A DNA stretch of 64,000 bases from JANPBY01 sp963805505 (GCA_963805505.1 CAWDUP010000002.1:124001-188000), one strand, 5' to 3'. Shown: positions 17,228-26,011, numbered from the stretch's first letter. The notes: generated by a model from the sequence alone, not told the origin. Translations and numbers: made by a program.

Positions 17228-18475
17228 GTGACCCAATCCAATCAAGCCGAGCAAGCAGGCGACTCGGCGACAGCCGAGCCAGCGACCTCCCAAACCGTTA
17301 CGCCGGCAGAGGTTGTCTCACTCCCCGCCGACGCCATACTGCTCCACATCGGGATTCACAAGACCGGTACGACTGCGTTGCAATCCGCCCTGCGACAAGT
17401 TCGCGCCCAGCTCGCCCAGCACGGAGTCACCTACCCGAAGACCACCGACGGTCCCGCCCTCGCTGTCCGCTCTTTGCAGGGCAACGAACTTGGCTGGGAG
17501 CCGACGAAGTCTCTGAAGGAACTCCGCGCCATCTGGAACCGTTTCGCATCGGAGGTAAGCCCACTCCCAGGTCGAGTTCTCGTCAGCACCGAGTCCTTCT
17601 GCACGGCGACTGACAGGGACGCAGCCAGGATCGTCCGAGACCTGGGTGCTGAGCGAGTCCATGTCGTGGTGGGCATCCGAGCCTTCGGGCCACTGCTGAC
17701 CTCCTCCTGGCAGCAGTACCTGAAGACCGGCCGAAGCATGCAGTTCGAACGCTGGTTGCGCGAAGTGTTGGCAGATCCGCCCGCGACGACGAGTACGCCT
17801 TCGTTCTGGCGACGCAACGACATCCCCCGCTTGCTCGACAGGTGGTCTCGCCTGGTTGGGAGCGAACGGATAACCGTCATCATCACCGATCCAGCCCAAC
17901 GCATGACCATCCCGGACACGTTTGAGCGCCTCCTCGACCTCCCCCCAGGCTTGCTGAGCCAAGCAACCGCATCGGCGCGAAGCAACCGCTCCCTGTCCGC
18001 TGCAGAGGCCGAACTCCTTCGTCAGGTCAACCAGGTCGCACGGACCCAGCTCAGTTCCCTGGAGTACAACAAGGTGGTTCGCCAGGGCGGCGCGGTTCGG
18101 CTTGTCGAGTCCCGAGTTCCCGAACCGGAAGAGCCGCGGCTCGTGCTCCCGTCGTGGACTCTCGAACCGATCGCAAGTATTTCCCAGCGCCACGTGAACG
18201 CCATCCGTGCCCTAGCCACGTCAGGAGGAACGGTCGTGGGCACGGTGGAGGATCTGCTCAAAGCGCCGACCACGGACGATGCCCCCACACCGACACTCGT
18301 ACCCATTGCCGCGGCAGCTGCATTCATGCTCGGATCGCTCCTCCAAGCGCCCCCACCGGCCGTACCTGTCTCACACCCAGACGACGGGACCAACGGTCCC
18401 AACGCACTTCGCCGGGCGGCGAACAGACTCCCGGCATCGATCAGGAGACGCCTGAGGCGACGCCGACCGCGTTAG
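17228..18475 (+). CDS. PAPS-sulfotransferase-like protein, paralog C of four
   Basis: A 415-residue HKTGTT-family protein. The GTG at 17228 has GGGAGAG three bases upstream (17218-17224), so it is preferred over 17192. A low-complexity Ala/Thr/Glu leader of about 35 residues precedes the PSB loop (HIGIHKTGTT, 40-49). The 3'-phosphate motif is Arg151...Ser159. The family SxE block (STESFC), PSFWRRND and SNRSLS are intact. It ends in a very basic tail (RRRLRRRRPR). It converges on paralog D with only 7 bp between the stops. The substrate is unknown. Confidence 0.75.
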   Translation: MTQSNQAEQAGDSATAEPATSQTVTPAEVVSLPADAILLHIGIHKTGTTALQSALRQVRAQLAQHGVTYPKTTDGPALAVRSLQGNELGWEPTKSLKELRAIWNRFASEVSPLPGRVLVSTESFCTATDRDAARIVRDLGAERVHVVVGIRAFGPLLTSSWQQYLKTGRSMQFERWLREVLADPPATTSTPSFWRRNDIPRLLDRWSRLVGSERITVIITDPAQRMTIPDTFERLLDLPPGLLSQATASARSNRSLSAAEAELLRQVNQVARTQLSSLEYNKVVRQGGAVRLVESRVPEPEEPRLVLPSWTLEPIASISQRHVNAIRALATSGGTVVGTVEDLLKAPTTDDAPTPTLVPIAAAAAFMLGSLLQAPPPAVPVSHPDDGTNGPNALRRAANRLPASIRRRLRRRRPR

Positions 18476-18482
18476 CCGACCT

Positions 18483-19661
18483 CTACTTGTTGTCCGAGTT
18501 CCTGCGCGATCGGCGACTCTGACGCGCCGTCGAACGCCATGCCTCGAGCCGAGCAAAGGCCGACGAGACCGCGCTGCTCGAAGCTGGCTTCGAGCGACCG
18601 GACTTGGCAGCCTTCTTGTCCCGAATCCCGGCCGCGATGCTCGCAACCACGGCGTCGCATGCAGCGTCAACCGGGAGCGAGATGTTGTCAGGAATTGGCG
18701 CGTCCGGCAGCGAGGGGTCCGGGGGTGCACCGAGCGTCGAAAGGTCACCTACGACACGGACGCCCAGGGTCGCGATCTTCTCCGCCGCAGCCGCACCGAT
18801 CTCGGCGCAGCGCTGCGCTGCCCAGCCAGGCGTGCCGATGGTCGGCTCGTCCGCAGATGGACGACGCTTCTCCTGAAGATAACGCGCCATGTGGAGGACA
18901 TAGGTCCGATAAACCGCATCGGACCATCCCCGCTCGTTGAACTCGATACTGATCCGTCGGACCAGTTCAATCTCGCCAAGCGTCAGAGACCGGTTGCTGC
19001 GACCCGGTGGTGGTTGGAGCAGACCCAGCGGAAGGCCGAGCATCGCCTCCACGGTGTTGGTGAGCATGGACCGGTCCGATTCATCCAGAACGAGGACGGT
19101 GACCCGGTCGGGGCCAACTACCGATGCCCATCGCTCGATGACCACGTCGTGGTGGTGTCGTCGCCAGAAGCTTGGAGTTGGCTTCTCAAAGGGAGGGTTG
19201 CGGAGCATCCCTTCCAACCAGTCGTCGTACGACGCCACTTGCCCATTGCGGACATACTGCTGCCAAGCAGAAGGCATGATCTTCACCAGCGGCCGCAGCG
19301 TGACCAGGATGTGCACGCTGGGGCCTCCGAGTTCGTCCACCATGCGGCGGACGGTGTCCGGCTTGGCTTCACAGTAGAACTCGCTGCTGATCATCACCCG
19401 TTGGCGCGGCTTGGCTGCAGCGACTTGATCCACCAGCGTGTTCCAGTCGTCGATGCTGGACGGCGGGGCCCCACGATTTGGTCCCTTGGCACCCGTGAGA
19501 GCCAACGCGGCCGCGTGCTGTCGAAGTTTGGGATAGACGACGCCGTGGTCGAGCAGTGTGCGGCGAGACTCCTGAAGAGCAACCTGCAGGGCGGTCGTGC
19601 CAGTCTTGTGTGGACCGATGTGCAGCAATCGCGTGCCCTCGGGGAGTAGCAGGTCGCTCAC
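18483..19661 (-). CDS. PAPS-sulfotransferase-like protein, paralog D of four
   Basis: A 392-residue HKTGTT-family protein. The PSB loop is at 14-23 (HIGPHKTGTT), ISSEFYCEA near 91-99, Arg123...Ser131 form the 3'-phosphate motif, PSFWRRHHH is a variant of the family block, and SNRSLT follows. It has a Ser/Arg-rich basic C-terminus. The GTG at 19661 has GGGAG 5 nt upstream. A minus-strand TAGCCT at 19708-19703 is a plausible -10 with a leader of about 40 nt. Closest in layout to paralogs A and C. Confidence 0.75.
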   Translation of the reverse strand: MSDLLLPEGTRLLHIGPHKTGTTALQVALQESRRTLLDHGVVYPKLRQHAAALALTGAKGPNRGAPPSSIDDWNTLVDQVAAAKPRQRVMISSEFYCEAKPDTVRRMVDELGGPSVHILVTLRPLVKIMPSAWQQYVRNGQVASYDDWLEGMLRNPPFEKPTPSFWRRHHHDVVIERWASVVGPDRVTVLVLDESDRSMLTNTVEAMLGLPLGLLQPPPGRSNRSLTLGEIELVRRISIEFNERGWSDAVYRTYVLHMARYLQEKRRPSADEPTIGTPGWAAQRCAEIGAAAAEKIATLGVRVVGDLSTLGAPPDPSLPDAPIPDNISLPVDAACDAVVASIAAGIRDKKAAKSGRSKPASSSAVSSAFARLEAWRSTARQSRRSRRNSDNK

Positions 19662-19849
19662 GTGATCTCCCTAGGTCCGGACGGGTCGCCGATTCGCGGC
19701 CTAGGCTAGCCGAGCCCAGCATCCACGACGGCCCGGCGCCGCCCGGTATCCTGTCGTGCGGTTCGCGGCATCTAGGATTGCCCGCTGGCCACCCCCGAGC
19801 GCAGGCGACCCGGGGCTGAGACTGCTGGCGATGCTGGAGACTGGCTTAC

Positions 19850-21379
19850 GTGACCACGAGCGATGCCGAAAACCGCACGATCGCCATCGTGCTGGCCGGG
19901 GGGACGGGAACACGGGTCGGACTGAGAACCCCCAAGCAGCTCCTCAAAGTTGCTGGCCAGACGATCCTGGGGCACACCATTGCGGCGTTCGAGGAAAGCC
20001 CCGTGATCGACGAGATCATCGTGCTCATGGCGCCCGGATGGGTTCCCGAAGCCAAAGACGTCGTGACCAAGGCCGGTTTCCAGAAGGTCTCGCGGGTGCT
20101 TGCGGGCGGTAAATCGAGGAACGACACGACCGTGATCGCCCTCGGGGCTGTAACCGAGCTCGTTGGCGATGCCGACTGCAAGCTGCTGTTCCACGACGCA
20201 GTTCGGCCCTTGGTCGACCGGCGCATCATCGGCGAGTGCGTCGATGCGCTGGACCAATACCGAGCAGTCGACGTGGCGATCCCTTCCGCGGACACAATCA
20301 TCGAGGTGGGTGACCGGGTGATCACGTCGATCCCCCCTCGCGACGCACTTCGGCGAGGACAGACTCCGCAGGCGTTTCGGGCGGCCACCATCCGCCAGGC
20401 CTATTCTCTCGCGCGACGGGACCCCTCCTTCGCCGCAACTGATGACTGCTCGGTGGTCCTTCGATATCTCCCAGGCGTGCCGATCTACGTCGTTGACGGC
20501 TCCGAACGAAACATCAAGGTGACGCATCCGATTGATGTGTTTCTCGTCGATCAGCTCTTCCGGCTGGGGTCTCATACCTCCCCCCGCACCGCTGACGAGA
20601 GCGTCACAGCGCAGCGCATGAGGGACCACACCCTCGTCGTGTTCGGCGGAAGCTACGGGATCGGTGCGGAGATCGCCGAGGTCGCCCGTGGATTCGGGGC
20701 CACCGTGTTCAGCTTCAGCCGGTCACAAACCGGGACTGCGGTCCAGGATCTGCAAGCCGTCGAGGCCGCGCTGGCGAAGGCGTACGCGGAGACCGGTCGG
20801 GTCGACTACGTCGTGGTGACCGCCGGTGTGCTTCATCGCAGTCCGCTGACTGAGTCCAGCGAGGAGGTCATCCGGGAGAGCATCGACATCAATCTCACCG
20901 GGCCGCTGTTCATCGCGAGAGCCTCAGCCCGATACCTTGCCGAAAGCCACGGTCAGCTGCTGCTGTTCACATCGTCGTCCTACACGCGCGGTCGGGCCGG
21001 CTACAGCCTCTACTCCTCGACGAAGTCAGCGGTGGTCAACGTCACCCAGGCGTTGGCGGAGGAGTGGCGAACCCTCGGCATCCGGGTCAACTGCGTCAAC
21101 CCCGAACGCACAAGCACTCCGATGCGGACCAACGCGTTCGGAGAGGAGCCCGAAGAGTCGCTGCTCAGCGCCCGAACGGTCGCGCTGTCATCCATCGAGG
21201 TGCTCACCTCTGACGAGAGCGGCCATGTGATGGACGTACGGCTCTCCAGAGGGGAGGAGGCGGACTCCGGCACGGCAGCCGCCGTGGACCTCGCGCTCGA
21301 GCTCGCTGAGGACGCCGCGGAGCGGACGGCATTGTTGGGTGACGGCATGACGTCGGACGACCTAGAGGAACCAGCGTGA
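19850..21379 (+). CDS. Bifunctional cytidylyltransferase/SDR reductase (Bcs1-like CDP-ribitol synthase)
   Basis: A 509-residue fusion. Residues 1-240 are an IspD/TarI cytidylyltransferase with the loop LAGGTGTRVGLRTPKQLL (15-32) and HDAVRP. Residues 262-500 are an SDR with GGSYGIG near 264 and YSSTK near 386. H. influenzae Bcs1 with this architecture reduces ribulose-5-phosphate and activates ribitol-5-phosphate to CDP-ribitol; I infer the same here. The first catalytic block is more canonical than that of the split pair at 7300-8683. GTG start; TAGGAT at 19773-19778 may be its -10. The stop overlaps the GTG of the next gene (GTGA), which probably uses its product. Confidence 0.88.
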   Translation: MTTSDAENRTIAIVLAGGTGTRVGLRTPKQLLKVAGQTILGHTIAAFEESPVIDEIIVLMAPGWVPEAKDVVTKAGFQKVSRVLAGGKSRNDTTVIALGAVTELVGDADCKLLFHDAVRPLVDRRIIGECVDALDQYRAVDVAIPSADTIIEVGDRVITSIPPRDALRRGQTPQAFRAATIRQAYSLARRDPSFAATDDCSVVLRYLPGVPIYVVDGSERNIKVTHPIDVFLVDQLFRLGSHTSPRTADESVTAQRMRDHTLVVFGGSYGIGAEIAEVARGFGATVFSFSRSQTGTAVQDLQAVEAALAKAYAETGRVDYVVVTAGVLHRSPLTESSEEVIRESIDINLTGPLFIARASARYLAESHGQLLLFTSSSYTRGRAGYSLYSSTKSAVVNVTQALAEEWRTLGIRVNCVNPERTSTPMRTNAFGEEPEESLLSARTVALSSIEVLTSDESGHVMDVRLSRGEEADSGTAAAVDLALELAEDAAERTALLGDGMTSDDLEEPA

Positions 21380-23316
21380 GGGTCGGCGGACAAGAGCTCG
21401 ACAGGCAACAACTGCCACTTGCCCTGCGCCTCGTCGGCGTGGCCGTCCTCTATCTTGCCCTAGCGGTGGCCGCCGGCCTCGACGCTCCCCTGGCCTGGGC
21501 GGCACTCCTTGTCGCCGTCGTCGCCCTCGACCTGTGGTGGCCGCCGACCCCCAACCTCAAGAGGATCTTGCGGGTCGGCGGTCTCGAACCGAGCGCGCTG
21601 GGGCTCCTCCAGGTCTTGATGTTCGCCGTCTTGCTGGCGCGCCACTTCGCTGACTGGTCTGCCGCCCAAGGTGTCGCCATGGCCTTGCTCGTGCTGCTCC
21701 CACTGGCACGCGCGGCCTACATGCTGTCCTCCTTCGCCTGGCGAGTTCGCTTCCTCCGTCCCATCGCGGTCCGAAACATCGATCTGGGCCCACTGGTTAC
21801 CTCGGCGTCGAGTCGATTCGCCGGTTGGGGTGAGTCTCGGCTGGTTCGCTTCGGCGCCGCACCCCTTCTCGTCGGGGCGATCGGGATCGCGGCCGACCAG
21901 ACCTGGCCGTTCATCCTCGTGGCCGTCGCCTACGTCATTGTCGTGCTCACAGCGACCGTCGTCTTGTCGGCTCGAGTCCTTGGCTGGGGCGGTTTGCCCA
22001 GCAACTCGCAGTGGCAGGATCGCGCCCTGCAACGGATCCGAGCGCTCGAACCAGAAGTGCTCGTTCATTTCAGCGGATCCGTGGACGCCGCCTACCAGCT
22101 GAACATGTGGTTGGAGCCGCTCGCAGCTCTCCAACGCCCGGTCCTGATCATCCTCCGTGAGCGGGCCATGTTGAGCCAGCTGCCCCCGACCGAACTACCC
22201 GTGGCCTGCATGCCCGACTCGGTCACGGTGATGAGTGCCAAGTTGAAGTCCGCCCGGGTGGCGTTCTACATGGCACACACCGGGAAGAACATCCATCTCC
22301 TGCGTGAGCCGGGCTTGCGGCACGTCTTTATCGGTCATGGAGACAGCGACAAGGTCAGCAGCATCAACCCATTCGCCAAGGCGTACGACGAGTTGTGGGT
22401 CGCCGGACCGGCGGCTCGCCAACGTTGGGCCGCCGCAGATGTCGGCATCCGAGACGAGTCCGTCATCGAGGTGGGACGACCTCAACTGGTGCAGATCGAG
22501 CGTGGCGATGCCCAGGAGCCGCGAGCACGGCGCACGGTTCTCTACGCCCCGACCTGGGAGGGTTGGACCGACGCTGACTTCGGAACGTCGATCACGGACA
22601 TGGGGCCAGTCCTGATCGAAGGGCTGCTAGCCGCTGCACCCGGGTGGGAGATTCTCTACAAGCCGCACCCGTTCACCGGGATGCGGGATCCACGGGCCCG
22701 GAAGGCGCACACCATCATCGTCGACCTGCTGCAGCAGGCGAACGGGGGTCGCGGGGTGCGGGTCGGATCGCCGAGACTGACGGCGCTCAGGGGTCGAATG
22801 GCGGCTCCTGGGTTGTCGCCCACCGAGCACGAACGCCTCGCTGAGGAATGGAACACGGAGTACTGGGCGGCCCACACACCCGGCTCGCACCTCGTCGTCG
22901 ACGAGGATCTGCCAACGCTGTTCGCGTGCTTCAACCACTGCGACGTGATGATCGCCGATGTGTCGAGCGTGGTCTCCGACTTCTTGGCCAGTGGAAAACC
23001 GTATGTTTGCGCCAACCCTCGGGGGCAGGACCCGGACGAGTTCCTCCAGGAGAACCCCACGACGGGAGGCGCCTACCTGCTCGGCCCCGACTGCCTCGAG
23101 CTGCCGGACATTCTCAGCAAGGTACGCAGCGACGACCCTTTGGAAGCCCAGCGCCACGCGCTGCGCGAGCACATTCTGGGGCCGAGCGAACCACCGTCGA
23201 TCCAACGCTGGCGCAGTGCGGTGGACCGGCTTGCCGCTACTGCCAAGGTGGGCGCGACGAGCGACCTGGACCCCGACCTGATGGAGACCGAGTTGGTCGA
23301 GGGGCACACGGAATAG
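21376..23316 (+). CDS. Membrane-anchored CDP-polyol phosphotransferase (TagF/TarL-like)
   Basis: A 646-residue protein. The first 210 residues hold about six hydrophobic helices; the rest is a TagF-type domain beginning PEVLVHFSGSVDAAYQL. Motifs are HGDSDK near 320, VLYAPTWEG near 392, KPHPFTG near 430 and ADVSSVVSDFLASGKP near 527. The catalytic histidine regions are kept. An insertion of about 70 residues sits between the PHP and ADVSS blocks. The N-terminal membrane domain is unusual for this family, whose known members bind the membrane peripherally. It is coupled to the CDP-ribitol synthase gene, so ribitol-phosphate polymerisation is the likely role. Confidence 0.87.
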   Translation: MRVGGQELDRQQLPLALRLVGVAVLYLALAVAAGLDAPLAWAALLVAVVALDLWWPPTPNLKRILRVGGLEPSALGLLQVLMFAVLLARHFADWSAAQGVAMALLVLLPLARAAYMLSSFAWRVRFLRPIAVRNIDLGPLVTSASSRFAGWGESRLVRFGAAPLLVGAIGIAADQTWPFILVAVAYVIVVLTATVVLSARVLGWGGLPSNSQWQDRALQRIRALEPEVLVHFSGSVDAAYQLNMWLEPLAALQRPVLIILRERAMLSQLPPTELPVACMPDSVTVMSAKLKSARVAFYMAHTGKNIHLLREPGLRHVFIGHGDSDKVSSINPFAKAYDELWVAGPAARQRWAAADVGIRDESVIEVGRPQLVQIERGDAQEPRARRTVLYAPTWEGWTDADFGTSITDMGPVLIEGLLAAAPGWEILYKPHPFTGMRDPRARKAHTIIVDLLQQANGGRGVRVGSPRLTALRGRMAAPGLSPTEHERLAEEWNTEYWAAHTPGSHLVVDEDLPTLFACFNHCDVMIADVSSVVSDFLASGKPYVCANPRGQDPDEFLQENPTTGGAYLLGPDCLELPDILSKVRSDDPLEAQRHALREHILGPSEPPSIQRWRSAVDRLAATAKVGATSDLDPDLMETELVEGHTE

Positions 23317-23397
23317 CCCTGGATTGCACAAATACGGCCTGCGTAGATCTGGACCGCGGCACGCAGCCAAGACTGGGGCGCGCGGGCGATCGTCCAG

Positions 23398-24666
23398 TCA
23401 GCGTCCAGCGGTTCCCTCCGCCTGGATCACAGCCCATTGGCGATCTCGTTCCTCGATGACCTCCGAGCAGGCTGCGAGAAAGCGCTGAGTTGCCCTGCCG
23501 GGCGTCGTGTCGCCGACGTAGTAGTCGATCAGGGCGAGCCGCTTCTCCCGCCCAGCGTCGTCGCTGGCCAGGCCGAGCACCATCTCGACGATGGTCCGCA
23601 CTCCCCCTCGATCCAGTCGAGGAACCACGTCCAGCAGCGGCGTCTTCGCGGTCACGACCTCCGATGAGGCCGGCACGGTGACGATCAACGGCTTGGTGGT
23701 CGGCAACCAGTCCATCACCACGGCGGACACGTCACAGATCAACACATCGGCATCCGCGAAAGACTCTTCGAGCGATCCCGACACCTCGACCCGGTGGCCG
23801 GACTCCGGGTCGAGTTTCCGCGCCCGCTCGATCAAGTCGCGGATCCGAGCGTCGGCAATGCCGTATCCGCCGTCCGTCACCCCAGCGAGCGGGTGCGGCC
23901 GATAGCGCAGCGTCACTCGGTTGCTGCTGAGGAGGGTCCGCGCCAGATCCACGCCGAGGCCGTCGAGCGATCCGTAGGCAAGAGAAGGTTGTGCTCCCTC
24001 CCAGGTGGGGGCGTAAAGCACCGTGGGACGCTCCGGGTTGTCCGACCCCGTCGTCACGACCGGTTGCGTGTCCAGTGGTGGACGCCCGATCACCCGGCAC
24101 CAGGTCGTGGCGTCGGTAAACATCAGTCCGGAGGCCATCCTGTCGACGGCGGCTTGCCCGGCGACGAAGCAGAAGTCATAGGCCTTGGACTGGTTGGAGA
24201 TGGACACACCCTTGTCGCTGTCGCCGTGGGTCAGGTAGACGTGGACCAGGGAAGTGAATCGCAGGCACGAGAAGTTCTGTGGCGTGTGGTTGACGTAGAG
24301 GGCGAGTTTGACCTGACTCCGCCCGAGAAGCCCGTCGAGCGTCCCGTATCGCGCGATGGTCAGGACGGGGAGGGCGAGCTCGCGTCGCACTACGGCAGCA
24401 GTCCGCGAATCCTGAAAGATCAAGACGACCGGATGCCGTGAGTGCAGCTCGCGTAGCGGCCCGTACCACGGACGAAGCTGATAGAGATTCTCGCGGGTGT
24501 CCGGGAAGTAGACCAGGACTGTCGCGTCCAGGGAGGCAGCGTCGAGATCGTCGTCCTGCCCAAGACGGTCGGGGAACGTCGAAGGCAGCAGCCGAGATTG
24601 GCGAACCAACCTGACAGCCCGCTTTCGCAGGCGCCGGCGGAGATCGCCGTCGCGAGGGGCCGTCAT
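23398..24666 (-). CDS. CDP-glycerol/ribitol glycerophosphotransferase-family protein, paralog of 9989-11275
   Basis: A 422-residue TagF-type protein nearly collinear with the one at 9989-11275. It has the same basic N-terminus (LRRRLRKRAVRLVRQSRLLP), THGDSDKGVSISNQ, VLYAPTWEGAQPSLAYGSLD, RPHPLAG and VLICDVSAVVMDWLPTTKP. Such close similarity suggests a duplication within the locus. It is monocistronic here, reading toward the membrane-anchored transferase. A minus-strand TAGGCT (24720-24715) could be its -10. The two paralogs may add different polyol phosphates or act at priming versus elongation. Confidence 0.87.
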   Translation of the reverse strand: MTAPRDGDLRRRLRKRAVRLVRQSRLLPSTFPDRLGQDDDLDAASLDATVLVYFPDTRENLYQLRPWYGPLRELHSRHPVVLIFQDSRTAAVVRRELALPVLTIARYGTLDGLLGRSQVKLALYVNHTPQNFSCLRFTSLVHVYLTHGDSDKGVSISNQSKAYDFCFVAGQAAVDRMASGLMFTDATTWCRVIGRPPLDTQPVVTTGSDNPERPTVLYAPTWEGAQPSLAYGSLDGLGVDLARTLLSSNRVTLRYRPHPLAGVTDGGYGIADARIRDLIERARKLDPESGHRVEVSGSLEESFADADVLICDVSAVVMDWLPTTKPLIVTVPASSEVVTAKTPLLDVVPRLDRGGVRTIVEMVLGLASDDAGREKRLALIDYYVGDTTPGRATQRFLAACSEVIEERDRQWAVIQAEGTAGR

Positions 24667-24887
24667 CGGGCAGCCTGGCGAAGTGTCTCAACCAGGTCAG
24701 CCTTCACGCGTGTGAGCCTAAGCGGCCCCGAGCTATCCCCGATGCCCAACCCCTCCACCAGGCCCCTCTCCGGTTCCGAGCCAGCCCGCCGCAACCCAAA
24801 CCGATCTACGCAACGGACGTGGGGAGTCCACCCAGCGAGTGCTTCACACCAGCGATGGCCCCCGACGGGTCAGGCAGCCTACCGGCC

Positions 24888-25370
24888 CTAGGTGGCATCG
24901 GAGGAGGCGCACACAAAGATCGGAACGATCACCCAGCAGACGGCGATGCACACCGCGCCTGTGGCGGTCACCGCCACGGCCCAGGTGCTCGACAGGGCTG
25001 ACCAGGTCGCCAGATAAACCCCGCACAGCACTGCCAGGGCCATCAACGCGAGCCCAACCAGCGTCAGTACGTGCGATACGCGCAGCACGGCTTCCTTGCG
25101 TCGATGCCGGAACGACAACCGGTGACAGGCGACCGGCCCGATGAGGAACGCCATCGCGGCGGTAGCCGTGGCTACCGTGGCCGCATACAGCTGACGTTGC
25201 GGATCGCCCAACCGCGCAAAGCCTGCTGCGAACGGGATGGTCAGCAGGAACGCCAACAGGATCTGGACCCCGGTCTGCGCCACACGCAACTCCTGCAACA
25301 GCTCGGAGAAGTTCCGATCCGCCCGCTGCTCGACATTCTCACCTGGGCGGACTTGGTCTGGGCCTCCCAT
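24888..25370 (-). CDS. DUF6328-family membrane protein
   Basis: A 160-residue protein with the family opening ELLQELRVAQTGVQILLAFLLTIPF (residues 23-47), then four hydrophobic helices with HRLSFRHRRKE in the loop between helices 2 and 3. The function of the family is not known. The ATG at 25370 is preceded by GGGGAAGG. It is divergent from the PNPOx-like stress gene with an 11-bp inverted repeat in the gap. Confidence 0.75.
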   Translation of the reverse strand: MGGPDQVRPGENVEQRADRNFSELLQELRVAQTGVQILLAFLLTIPFAAGFARLGDPQRQLYAATVATATAAMAFLIGPVACHRLSFRHRRKEAVLRVSHVLTLVGLALMALAVLCGVYLATWSALSSTWAVAVTATGAVCIAVCWVIVPIFVCASSDAT

Positions 25371-25387
25371 GGCTGCGACCTTCCCCG

Positions 25388-25423
25388 CCTGAGCGCAGCC
25401 AAAACGACGTGCCTGCGCTCAGG
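25388..25423. repeat. 11-bp perfect inverted repeat in divergent intergenic region
   Basis: CCTGAGCGCAG (25388-25398) and its exact complement CTGCGCTCAGG (25413-25423) are separated by 14 bp. It lies 18 bp upstream of the DUF6328 start and 17 bp upstream of a SigB-like -35 element. It could be an operator serving both genes. Confidence 0.45.
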
Positions 25424-25439
25424 TGGGGCAAGCCCGAGC

Positions 25440-25464
25440 GTTTCGCCCCGCGCGGCCCGGGTAC
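25440..25464 (+). promoter_or_regulatory. SigB-type stress promoter
   Basis: GTTT, 15 bp, then GGGTAC: a full match to the GNNT-N14-16-GGGTAC/T pattern of streptomycete SigB-like sigma factors. The -10 ends 10 nt before the ATG at 25475, so the transcript would have a leader of only a few bases. Confidence 0.5.
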
Positions 25465-25474
25465 CAGTGGCGAT

Positions 25475-26011
25475 ATGGAGACGCAGTCACCGCAGGATCG
25501 AGAAGCGAACACCGACCACAGCGCCACGCAACCTGGCGGGAGCCTCCGACAGCTGGGGGACGTCGTCAACAAGGGAACCCCCGTCATGCTGGTGACAACC
25601 GGACCCGAAGGTCTCGATGGACGACCGCTCACCTGCGGGTCGGCCGAGGAGCGCACGCTCCGATTCCTCGTGGATCGCACGGCCGCGTGGATGGCTGAAC
25701 TGCAAGAGGCGGGAGCGACGGCTGACGGTCATCTGGTGGTGGCAGACCCGGGCCACTCCAGATTCGTCTGGGCCAACGTCACGCTGACTCTCGCTGTTGG
25801 GCGAGGTGAGGTGGATGCGCTCTGGAGTCCGGCGGTCGCCGCCTTCTTCGAGGGGCCGGATGACCCAAACTTGGGTGTCCTCGAAGTGGTCGGGCACAGC
25901 GGCCAGTGGTGGGAGGGTCCGGGTTCAGCGTTGGGTCGGGCTGTGGCGATCACCCGAGCCGCGGTCACCCAGAATCCCGAGCCGCTGGCCGACCACGGTC
26001 AACTTGGCTGA
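25475..26011 (+). CDS. Pyridoxamine-phosphate-oxidase-like general stress protein
   Basis: A 178-residue split-barrel flavin-binding-fold protein of the general stress protein 26 type. Landmarks are LVTTGPEGLDGRPLTC, LRFLVDRTAAW, a WSPAVAAFFEGPDDPN segment and the C-terminal GQWWEGP. I chose ATG 25475 because a SigB-like promoter ends 10 nt upstream; the frame extends to 25409. It is paralogous to 38696-39304: both have LVDRTA-W, W-P-A-AFF-GP-D and GQWW. It probably binds FMN or F420 and acts in the stress response; the substrate is unknown. The 3' end overlaps the convergent YtxH-like gene by 13 bp. Confidence 0.75.
   Translation: METQSPQDREANTDHSATQPGGSLRQLGDVVNKGTPVMLVTTGPEGLDGRPLTCGSAEERTLRFLVDRTAAWMAELQEAGATADGHLVVADPGHSRFVWANVTLTLAVGRGEVDALWSPAVAAFFEGPDDPNLGVLEVVGHSGQWWEGPGSALGRAVAITRAAVTQNPEPLADHGQLG

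Noticed and set aside
24667..24887. A gene or control element in this 221-bp gap
   Set aside because: No convincing frame, repeat or promoter beyond a minus-strand TAGGCT at 24720-24715.
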